NCBI GenBank assembly: GCA_029861675.1
Contig: JAOTYV010000322.1
Coordinates: forward strand, 1-5,090
From: Alphaproteobacteria bacterium
GTDB lineage: Bacteria > Pseudomonadota > Alphaproteobacteria > UBA8366
DNA: 5,090 nt
Reading direction: 5' to 3'
Both the position numbers and the translations under genes were made by a program. The notes under the pieces were generated by a model. The model was not told the origin of the DNA and did no database searches. It worked only from the letters and a program-made list of their open reading frames with translations. Below, piece after piece: positions 1 to 5,090 of this stretch (its first letter is position 1; every line of letters starts with the position of its first letter).

Positions 1-897
1 GCCAACGCCCGCCAGCGCGTGGCGCACCGGAATGCCGAAGCGTCGCAGCACATCGCCGGGACCGATGCCCGAGAGCTGCAGGAGCTGCGGCGACGCGACC
101 GCGCCGCTCGCTAGAATCACTTCGCGCCGCGCCGTCGCGGTGGCCGCTCTGCCTTTGAGACGGAACGCGATACCGGACGCCCGCGTGCCGTCCGTATCAT
201 CGAGCAGGATGCGGTCCGCCTGGGCGTGCGTCAACACCGTCAGATTGGGCCGGTCCATCGCGGGACGCAGGAATCCCTTCGCCGTTGTCCAGCGCACGCC
301 GCGCCGCTGATTAACCTGGAAATAGCCGCAGCCTTCATTGTCGCCGCGGTTGAAGTCGTCGGTCTTGGGAATGCCCGTTTCCGCTGCGGCCTCGCGGAAC
401 GCGTCGAGAATTTCCCAGGACAAGCGCATTTCCTCGACACGTAATTCGCCGCCGGCACCGTGCACCGCGTCGGCGCCGCGCACCTGGTCTTCGGATTTCA
501 TGAAGTACGGCAATACATCGTCCCAGCTCCAGCCGGCATTGCCGTCCTGCCGCCATTGATCGTAGTCGCGCGATTGGCCGCGCATGTAGATCATACCGTT
601 GATCGAAGAGCAGCCGCCCAGCACCTTGCCCCGCGGATAGGCAAGCGCCCGGCCGTTCAACCCTTCCTCGGCCTCGGTTTCGAAACACCAGTCCGTGCGC
701 GGATTGCCCATACAGTACAGGTAGCCGATCGGCACGTGAATCCAGAAATAATTGTCCTTGCCGCCGGCCTCGAGCAGCAGCACCCGGGTTTCCGGGTCGG
801 CCGACAGCCGGTTGGCCAGAACGCAGCCGGCACTGCCCGCGCCGACGATGATGTAATCGTAATTGTCGAAACTCTGGGCCAAGCCGCCGGTTCCCAT
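1..897 (-). CDS. GMC-family FAD oxidoreductase (choline dehydrogenase-like), N-terminal 299 residues, cut by left window edge
   Basis: Flavoprotein of the glucose-methanol-choline family, which oxidises an alcohol to an aldehyde or ketone using FAD. Reading the minus strand from ATG 897 gives 299 uninterrupted codons to base 1. Visible motifs are the FAD-binding Rossmann loop YIIVGAGSAG (residues 15-24), LLLEAGG (40-46), the first GMC signature GGCSSINGMIYMRG (94-107) and the second signature GAVASPQLLQLSGIG (265-279), followed by GIPV typical of the family. Full-length members have about 530 residues, so the C-terminal substrate domain with the catalytic His pair lies outside and the substrate cannot be named. 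In-frame ATGs at 918 and 936 would add 7 or 13 residues; 897 is preferred because family members usually begin shortly before the FAD motif. None of the three starts has a convincing Shine-Dalgarno sequence. Divergent from the kinase gene at 976. Family call is very sure; the exact start is not. Confidence 0.93.
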   Translation of the reverse strand, partial: MGTGGLAQSFDNYDYIIVGAGSAGCVLANRLSADPETRVLLLEAGGKDNYFWIHVPIGYLYCMGNPRTDWCFETEAEEGLNGRALAYPRGKVLGGCSSINGMIYMRGQSRDYDQWRQDGNAGWSWDDVLPYFMKSEDQVRGADAVHGAGGELRVEEMRLSWEILDAFREAAAETGIPKTDDFNRGDNEGCGYFQVNQRRGVRWTTAKGFLRPAMDRPNLTVLTHAQADRILLDDTDGTRASGIAFRLKGRAATATARREVILASGAVASPQLLQLSGIGPGDVLRRFGIPVRHALAGVG

Positions 898-975
898 CGC
901 AGGTACGCCGGCGATCATGATGCAGAGGCGGAGCATACGCTGCAAGGCGGGTATTAATTCTCTAGTCTGCCATTC

Positions 976-1863
976 ATGGCTCGACGTTCACGAATTCTGA
1001 TCGTCCACAATCCGATTGCCGGCCGGCGGCGGCGTGGATTGCTGCGCGCGGTGATGCGCGAGCTCGAGAGTCGGGGCTGCACCGTTAGCGAACGCGTGAC
1101 CGGCGCGGCGGGCGATGCGGCGGTCCTTGCGCGCGCCGCGTCGCCGACTGAATTCGATTTGATTGCGGTCGCCGGCGGCGACGGCACGATCAACGAAGTG
1201 GTCAACGGTCTTGAAAATTCGTCCTTGCCGCTCGGCCTGATTCCGGTGGGCACGGCAAATGTTCTGGCAACGGAAATCGGGCTGCGGGCAGACGCGCGGC
1301 GTGTCGCCGCCACGCTGGCCGATGGGCCGTTAGAGCGAATTTACCCCGGCCGGCTAAACGGGCGACGCTTTGTTCTGATGGCGGGAATCGGCCTCGATGC
1401 GGAAGCCGTCGCATCCGTCAGTCTCTCACTGAAGCGGCTCTGGGGCCATGGCGCCTATCTCTGGTCCGCGTTTCGATGCTGGGTGCGCAACCGGGCGCCG
1501 GACCTTCATGTCGTCCTTGACGGGCAGGCGACCCGTTCGCGTTGGGTCATCGTCACCAAGAGCCGCCACTACGCCGGCCGGTTCGTCTTCGTGCCCGACG
1601 CCTGTCTCGGCGATCCGAGGTTCCAGGTATGCCTGCTTGATGGCACAGGACGTTGGGCCTTGCTGCGTTACGGCATAGGCCTGCTGTTGGGACGTCTCGC
1701 CCAATGCCGGGACGTCCGGATCGTACCGGCTACAACTGTCACGATTGTGGAGCCAAAGGGTGTGCCGGTTCAGTTGGACGGCGAGGCTGCGGGCACGACA
1801 CCGCTGGAAATTTCCCTGGATCGCGATGGGATGATGCTGGCGACGCCGCGAGGCGGCTCCTAA
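976..1863 (+). CDS. Diacylglycerol kinase-family lipid kinase (YegS/DgkB/BmrU-like)
   Basis: Cytoplasmic or membrane-associated kinase that transfers phosphate from ATP to a lipid such as diacylglycerol; the family also includes sphingosine-kinase-like enzymes, so the true substrate is open. The 295-residue length is typical. The catalytic domain has NPIAG (12-16), the nucleotide-binding AGGDGTINEVVNGL (66-79), IPVGTANVLATEIGL (89-103) and AGIGLDAE (136-143). The C-terminal beta domain carries QLDGEAAG (266-273), whose DGE is where the family places its proposed catalytic acid. Around 209-214 the usual A-x-x-DG is ACLGDP, so Asp is kept but Gly is Pro. No signal peptide or clear membrane helix is seen. 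ATG 976 is chosen because it lies just before the first motif; no Shine-Dalgarno precedes it. Its stop codon overlaps the stop of the convergent DUF3137 gene, so it is not in an operon with anything visible. Confidence 0.93.
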   Translation: MARRSRILIVHNPIAGRRRRGLLRAVMRELESRGCTVSERVTGAAGDAAVLARAASPTEFDLIAVAGGDGTINEVVNGLENSSLPLGLIPVGTANVLATEIGLRADARRVAATLADGPLERIYPGRLNGRRFVLMAGIGLDAEAVASVSLSLKRLWGHGAYLWSAFRCWVRNRAPDLHVVLDGQATRSRWVIVTKSRHYAGRFVFVPDACLGDPRFQVCLLDGTGRWALLRYGIGLLLGRLAQCRDVRIVPATTVTIVEPKGVPVQLDGEAAGTTPLEISLDRDGMMLATPRGGS

Positions 1864-1875
1864 AGACCGAGCCGC
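1853..1875. terminator. Hairpin spanning the two overlapping convergent stop codons, possible bidirectional terminator
   Basis: Perfect 7-bp GC-rich stem, GCGGCTC at 1853-1859 pairing with GAGCCGC at 1869-1875, with a 9-base loop containing both stop codons. No T-run follows on either strand, so it is not a canonical intrinsic terminator. Its position between convergent genes makes a transcription-ending or mRNA-end-protecting role plausible but unproven. Confidence 0.3.
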
Positions 1876-2834
1876 TCGTTGAGCTTCAGCACGTCGATGA
1901 TGCCGCGCAGGGATTCGATTTGACCCAGCACCTTGCGCAACCCGTCGGTATCGAGCACGGTTTTGCTAAGCGACGCGGCTTCGAACAGATCGCTGCGATA
2001 GGGTATCAACAGATAAAGCCGATCGTCGCGGAAACACGCCCGCAGCTTGGCATCGTCGAAGGCCTGGGAGACGGCATACAGGCGTTCCATGAAGGCGGGG
2101 GTCAACAGGTACCGCGCCTCTACCTGATCGTTGGAATAGACCTCGAACCGGTCCTCGAAGCGTGGGTCCTCAAGGGCGACCGCTTCCATTTTGTTGAAGG
2201 AATCAATCAGCCAGTTGCCGATCTTGCCACGGTCCTCCTTAACGATGGTGTGGCCATTGAAACGCTTGTTCATCTGTATCGTGGCGGCGATACCGTCGAA
2301 CACGGTGGTGCGGCGTTTGCGGCCTTTGCTGTCGCGCGACACGTTGATCAACTCGACTTCTTCGAAATTCAGATCGACGCCGAGATGCTCTCCGGCAAAG
2401 GCGTCCTCGAATTCCCGCTCGTCGTGATCGTGCAGGATGCCGGTTTCGCCAAATCCGGTGCAAAAATCGCGGCCATCAGGCCAGAAATGGAATGACAGAA
2501 AATTGGCGACCGGGCGGAGTATCCGGTGTTTGAATGCGATCAGAAAATCCTTGCGTGGCTTGTTCACCCACCAGACCGCGCCGACGATCGCGATCGCCAG
2601 TGTACCCATCGTGACGTCGGAGACATCCGAATCGAAAAAGATCGACGAAAAAACGAACAGGGCCGCGGCGGTGGGTATGGCCGCCAAGACGCAAATCAGC
2701 AGACGCTGATTGAAGATTTTGCACGCCTCGATGCGCGTGCTTTCCACGTCATCCAGGATTGGCGCGATCTCATCGGCAAAGAAGGCGCCGAACCCTTTTT
2801 CGTGTGGATGGATTTCATCGAAGACGAGGGTCAT
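1860..2834 (-). CDS. DUF3137-family two-pass membrane protein
   Basis: 324-residue protein recognised as DUF3137-like, a family of unknown biochemical function often found next to LemA genes. Layout: a short acidic N-terminal helical segment (about 6-44), two hydrophobic helices (about 45-67 and 75-90) joined by an acidic loop containing DSDVSD, then a large mostly polar domain (91-324). The family-like core is FEVYSNDQVEARYLLTP (230-246), preceded by FDGIAA (179-184) and FNGHTI (192-197). A short loop between two helices implies both ends are on the same side, probably the cytoplasm (inference). ATG 2834 lies 10 bases after the lemA stop. No good Shine-Dalgarno is seen in that gap; the nearest GGAG is about 22 bases upstream inside lemA, so translation may be coupled to lemA. 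The stop overlaps that of the convergent kinase gene by 4 bases. The family call rests on recalled sequence pattern and context. Confidence 0.82.
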   Translation of the reverse strand: MTLVFDEIHPHEKGFGAFFADEIAPILDDVESTRIEACKIFNQRLLICVLAAIPTAAALFVFSSIFFDSDVSDVTMGTLAIAIVGAVWWVNKPRKDFLIAFKHRILRPVANFLSFHFWPDGRDFCTGFGETGILHDHDEREFEDAFAGEHLGVDLNFEEVELINVSRDSKGRKRRTTVFDGIAATIQMNKRFNGHTIVKEDRGKIGNWLIDSFNKMEAVALEDPRFEDRFEVYSNDQVEARYLLTPAFMERLYAVSQAFDDAKLRACFRDDRLYLLIPYRSDLFEAASLSKTVLDTDGLRKVLGQIESLRGIIDVLKLNERLGL

Positions 2835-2844
2835 CGGCCGAGGA

Positions 2845-3399
2845 TCAGAGGAAATCTCCGGCCGCGACAGGGGCCCGCTCGGTCTCGCTCACCTCGAACA
2901 GCGGCATGGCGTCGATGCCGATCATCCGGGCGATCGTGCTGGACGGCCAAATCTGGACCGCGTTGTTGAGTGCGTTGACGGCGGAGTTGTAAAACCGCCG
3001 TGCCGCGGAGATATGCGCCTCGACCTCGCTGTAGGTGCGTTGGGCGTTGAGCATCGTCGCGTCGGATTTCAGCTCCGGGTAATTCTCCACCGCGACCATG
3101 AGCTTGCCCATCTGGCCTTGCAGCGCGGCTTCGAGCGAAAAGCGCTCCGTCGCCTTATCGGGGCCGGTGTCGATTGCCGCCGCGCGCAACCGGGTGATTT
3201 CGGTCAGGAGTTCCTTCTCATGCTCCATGAATCGCTTGGCGATGGTCAGAATATTGGGGATTAAATCGTGGCGTTTCTTAAGTTGAACGTCAATGCCAGA
3301 AAATGCTTCATGCGCTTTATTGCGCTTTCGGATAATATTCGCATATAAAAACCAAATTAATACGGCAATAATCCCAATAATAATAAGAAATTCTAGCAT
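2845..3399 (-). CDS. lemA: LemA family protein
   Basis: 184-residue membrane-anchored helical protein. The N-terminus is a very hydrophobic helix (residues 2-20), followed by basic RKRNKAHEAF (24-33) and the family hallmark DVQLKKRHDLIPN (37-49). Later come RTYSEVEAHISAARRFYNSA and a short Pro/Phe-containing tail, all in the order expected for LemA, giving one helix in the membrane and a coiled helical domain. The family's cellular function is not settled; members occur with M48 proteases and DUF3137 proteins. Start ATG 3399 is chosen because it opens directly on the membrane helix, gives the usual family length, and has GGGAG at 3410-3414, 10 bases upstream. The frame stays open to a GTG at 3531, but the extra 44 residues are polar, unlike LemA, and would cover the leader hairpin. 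The first 35 or so codons are AT-rich (ATT, TTA, AAT), unlike the rest of the gene. The next gene downstream is DUF3137, 10 bases away. Confidence 0.93.
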   Translation of the reverse strand: MLEFLIIIGIIAVLIWFLYANIIRKRNKAHEAFSGIDVQLKKRHDLIPNILTIAKRFMEHEKELLTEITRLRAAAIDTGPDKATERFSLEAALQGQMGKLMVAVENYPELKSDATMLNAQRTYSEVEAHISAARRFYNSAVNALNNAVQIWPSSTIARMIGIDAMPLFEVSETERAPVAAGDFL

Positions 3400-3409
3400 T
3401 TTTCGAAGA

Positions 3410-3414
3410 CTCCC
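3410..3414 (-). promoter_or_regulatory. Ribosome binding site for lemA
   Basis: Minus-strand GGGAG lies 10 bases before ATG 3399. The spacing is slightly long, but it is the only purine-rich match near this start and supports 3399 over the upstream GTG at 3531. Confidence 0.5.
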
Positions 3415-3432
3415 AACAGCAACCTGAAAATT

Positions 3433-3463
3433 CTTATATTGGTACTTTTCCAGTTTCGGACAA
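3433..3463 (-). promoter_or_regulatory. Possible sigma70-like promoter for lemA-DUF3137
   Basis: On the minus strand TTGTCC (3458-3463) could serve as -35 and TATAAG (3433-3438) as -10, separated by 19 bases, which is longer than ideal. They sit in an AT-rich patch 34 bases upstream of the lemA start and downstream of the GC hairpin, a sensible place for a second promoter in the block. The match is weak and the AT-richness alone makes a chance match likely. Confidence 0.27.
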
Positions 3464-3498
3464 GTATCTGTGCTGCTGTGCCTTCGCGAGAGGTTGGG

Positions 3499-3527
3499 CC
3501 GGCCGCCGTTGTCGCACGGGCGGCCGG
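3499..3527 (-). terminator. Strong GC hairpin after the lipoprotein gene; attenuator or mRNA 3'-end structure
   Basis: Perfect 9-bp inverted repeat, CCGGCCGCC (3499-3507) with GGCGGCCGG (3519-3527), loop of 11 bases. It begins 14 bases beyond the lipoprotein stop codon and lies upstream of the putative lemA promoter. No U-tract follows on the minus strand, so it is not a standard intrinsic terminator; it could cap the protease-lipoprotein mRNA, pause polymerase or aid Rho-dependent ending. The inverted repeat is certain; its function is inferred. Confidence 0.45.
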
Positions 3528-3540
3528 ACACTATCGTTTT

Positions 3541-4110
3541 CTAAAGGAACCGTACCGACCGCATTACGCCTTCCGCGGCCCGCCGGTACTTGCCGTAATA
3601 GTGCAACCGGGTTCCCATATAGACGATCAGATACAGTTTCTTGTTGCGGATGCTGCCGCGCGCGACACCCTGCTTGTCGAGGCCACCCTTGGTTTTGTAG
3701 GTGAAGGTGAAGCGGAAACCGTCGGCGTTGCCGAATTTGGTCGGCTTGAATTTCCGGACTTTGACCTTCTGCGCCCGCATTGCGGCCATGCTGTTCTCGA
3801 ACAGTTCCTTGATCTCCAGGGTATTCATCGAACTGCGAAACACCGGGATCTTGGTCGCGCGGCGGGACCGGAAGATCGGCTGTCCGTCCTCCACGTTGTT
3901 GATGAACATCAGCGCCTGCAGGCCGGCGCCGTCTACGGTCCACTGCTCGACATTCTTGAAGAATGTGTTGTTCACCCGGCTCCATTTTACCTGCGGCGAA
4001 ACCGTGTAGGTATCGGAGATTTGGACCCGCTTCGGCGGCTCTACCAGTTGATACGGGGCGCAGCTTGCAATGAAGGCAAGGGCCGCTACGACGAATAGGG
4101 TTCTACGCAT
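3541..4110 (-). CDS. Small secreted lipoprotein of unrecognised family
   Basis: 189-residue protein with a clear lipoprotein signal: MRRTLFVVAALAFIASC, with two basic residues, a hydrophobic stretch and lipobox I-A-S-C, lipidated Cys at 17. Residue +2 is Ala, so by the +2 rule outer-membrane placement is likely in a Gram-negative cell (inference). The mature part of about 172 residues has alternating hydrophobic/polar stretches such as WTVDGAGLQALMFI and GFRFTFTYKT, then KLYLIVYMGTRLHYYGKY and a final helix, AAEGVMRSVRFL. This pattern recalls small alpha/beta lipoproteins of the PsbP/Mog1-like kind, but that is an impression only. No catalytic motif is visible. The start is firm: AAAGGAG sits 7 bases before ATG 4110. 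It follows the M48 protease gene by 19 bases, so it is probably co-transcribed and may be a partner or substrate of the protease. Confidence 0.9.
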   Translation of the reverse strand: MRRTLFVVAALAFIASCAPYQLVEPPKRVQISDTYTVSPQVKWSRVNNTFFKNVEQWTVDGAGLQALMFINNVEDGQPIFRSRRATKIPVFRSSMNTLEIKELFENSMAAMRAQKVKVRKFKPTKFGNADGFRFTFTYKTKGGLDKQGVARGSIRNKKLYLIVYMGTRLHYYGKYRRAAEGVMRSVRFL

Positions 4111-4117
4111 TGAAAGT

Positions 4118-4124
4118 CTCCTTT
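4118..4124 (-). promoter_or_regulatory. Strong ribosome binding site for the lipoprotein gene
   Basis: Minus-strand AAAGGAG, 7 bases upstream of ATG 4110, lies in the 19-base gap after the protease stop. It is the best Shine-Dalgarno match in the window and fixes the lipoprotein start. Confidence 0.8.
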
Positions 4125-4129
4125 ACCTG

Positions 4130-5090
4130 TTAGCCGCGTTTCATCATGTGACGAATCATTTCTGCGTCCTCGGCATTGGGAGCCCTTCGCAGATAGCGGC
4201 CGAAAGCCCGGTTTGCCTTGGCCTGCTGTTTTTCCTTCAGCAGCATCAGGCCCATGGCGCGATGTAATTCCGCCGGCGGCCGTCCCGCGCGCAGCGCCTG
4301 TTGGTAGAAGGCGAGTGCGCGCTTGCGGTCGCCCTTCTTGTTGCGGAGGCGATGGAGTTCGCCCTGGTAGTAGTGCAGCTCGGACATGCCCGTCCTATCC
4401 TTCTTCAGCGAATTCAGCAGCGCTTGCGAGCGTTTAAAGCGCTGAAGTTGCAGCTCGTCGCGCAACAAGCGGGTCCGATAGGGGCGGATACGCCTCAGAT
4501 AGCTTTTTCGGCCAATCTTCCGGGCCTTCGACCAGCGCCGCTTTGCCTTTTTCGAGAGGCGCCGCAGGGCAATAACGCGTTCGCGTTTAGCCGGATGCGT
4601 CGACAGGAAGAATGCCGAGCTTTCCTCGCCTTTTTCGGCGATCTGCTCCTTAATCAGGTATTCCCATACCTTGGGCGCCTCGAGCGGGTCGTATCCGGCC
4701 TTGGCCATCAAGACGAGGCCATAGCCGTCGGCCTCACGCTCGAAATTACGATTGTTGGCCTTCAGGCTTCCGACGGCCGCGAGATCGGCCAGCCCGGCGG
4801 TAATGCCCAGCGTCGCGATGTTGAAGAAGGTGAGGGAACTCGCGGTATCGATGGTGCTGCGCATCTGTTTCAGCGAATGTTGCCGCAAATAATGCGCGAT
4901 CTCATGGCGAATCACGGCGGCAAGCTGCGCTTCATTACGCACCCGCAACAGCAGCCCGGACCAGATCTGCATCGCGCCGTTCGGCGCCATGGTTGCGTTG
5001 AAATGCGGGACCCGCGCCAGATAGATGCGGATGTCTTTGCAATACCGCCCGGCGACCCGGCAGGTAACCCGCCGGACATAGGCGTTCAAG
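4130..5090 (-). CDS. M48-family zinc metalloprotease with C-terminal TPR-like tail, 5' end beyond right window edge
   Basis: Zinc endopeptidase of the M48 type, resembling periplasmic BepA/YcaL/LoiP-like proteins. 319 residues are visible, counting from the first whole codon at 5089, and the frame remains open into the edge, so that TTG codon need not be the start and any signal peptide lies outside. Motifs: NATMAPNGAMQIWSGLLLR (31-49), active-site HEIAH (62-66), third zinc ligand in FEREADGYG (E117, with D121), and STHPAKRER (163-171), a family hallmark. All catalytic residues are present. A hydrophobic patch (about 83-107) lies between the zinc motifs. After the protease domain comes a strongly basic stretch (176-232), then helical repeat-like sequence (236-303) with YYQGELHRLRNKKGDRKRALAFYQQAL-type spacing (shown in part), suggesting about two TPR units. 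Cys10 and Cys17 could form a disulfide. Stop TAA at 4130-4132 is followed 19 bases on by the lipoprotein gene. Confidence 0.93.
   Translation of the reverse strand, partial: LNAYVRRVTCRVAGRYCKDIRIYLARVPHFNATMAPNGAMQIWSGLLLRVRNEAQLAAVIRHEIAHYLRQHSLKQMRSTIDTASSLTFFNIATLGITAGLADLAAVGSLKANNRNFEREADGYGLVLMAKAGYDPLEAPKVWEYLIKEQIAEKGEESSAFFLSTHPAKRERVIALRRLSKKAKRRWSKARKIGRKSYLRRIRPYRTRLLRDELQLQRFKRSQALLNSLKKDRTGMSELHYYQGELHRLRNKKGDRKRALAFYQQALRAGRPPAELHRAMGLMLLKEKQQAKANRAFGRYLRRAPNAEDAEMIRHMMKRG

Noticed and set aside
898..936. Longer GMC N-terminus (MLRLCIMIAGVPA) as an export signal
   Set aside because: It is mildly hydrophobic but short, with no ribosome binding site and no cleavage motif; most choline dehydrogenase-like enzymes of this type start just before the FAD motif.
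460..957. Plus-strand 165-residue open frame
   Set aside because: It is antisense to the GMC oxidoreductase, whose motifs are unmistakable; the product has no recognisable motif and is explained by GC-rich codon bias.
1653..2495. Plus-strand 280-residue open frame, the longest alternative frame
   Set aside because: It overlaps the kinase C-terminus in another frame and runs antisense to DUF3137; both of those are supported by family motifs, while this product looks like mirrored coding sequence.
2710..3264. Plus-strand 184-residue open frame
   Set aside because: Antisense to lemA and the DUF3137 5' end; no start signal or motif of its own.
3400..3531. 44-residue N-terminal extension of LemA from GTG 3531
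   Set aside because: The extension is polar and basic, unlike LemA proteins, would bury the membrane helix internally and would translate through the GC hairpin; ATG 3399 has a ribosome binding site and gives normal length.
3439..4098. Plus-strand 219-residue open frame
   Set aside because: Antisense to the lipoprotein gene, which has a lipobox and a strong ribosome binding site; the opposite-strand product lacks any motif.

Overview
The window is GC-rich and gene-dense. It reads as chromosomal DNA from a Gram-negative bacterium, probably a proteobacterium and perhaps an alphaproteobacterium. The Gram-negative call rests on a clear lipoprotein signal and an envelope-type M48 protease; the class-level guess is an impression from protein style and is weak. 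No rRNA, tRNA, CRISPR array, insertion sequence or phage gene was seen.

Left part (1-1863): a GMC-family FAD oxidoreductase (choline dehydrogenase-like) is read leftward from about 897 and runs off the left edge. It is divergent from a rightward diacylglycerol/lipid-kinase-family gene (976-1863). About 78 bases separate the two starts. These look like ordinary metabolic genes.

Right part (1860-5090): four genes all read leftward. In transcription order they are a zinc metalloprotease of the M48 type with a C-terminal TPR-like tail (5' end outside the window), a small lipoprotein of unrecognised family, a LemA protein, and a two-pass membrane protein of the DUF3137 type. The protease and lipoprotein are 19 bases apart, and LemA and DUF3137 are 10 bases apart. 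A 141-base gap with a strong GC hairpin, an AT-rich stretch and a possible promoter splits the block into two pairs. The DUF3137 gene ends tail-to-tail with the kinase gene, their stop codons overlapping inside a small hairpin.

The most interesting content is this four-gene envelope cassette. LemA with DUF3137, and LemA near M48 proteases, are recurring associations, but the biochemical role of LemA and DUF3137 is unknown. Here they sit with a periplasm-facing protease and a lipoprotein, which suggests (inference) an envelope quality-control or assembly module. A second notable signal is an abrupt drop to about 35% GC over roughly 180 bases covering the 5' end of lemA and its leader.
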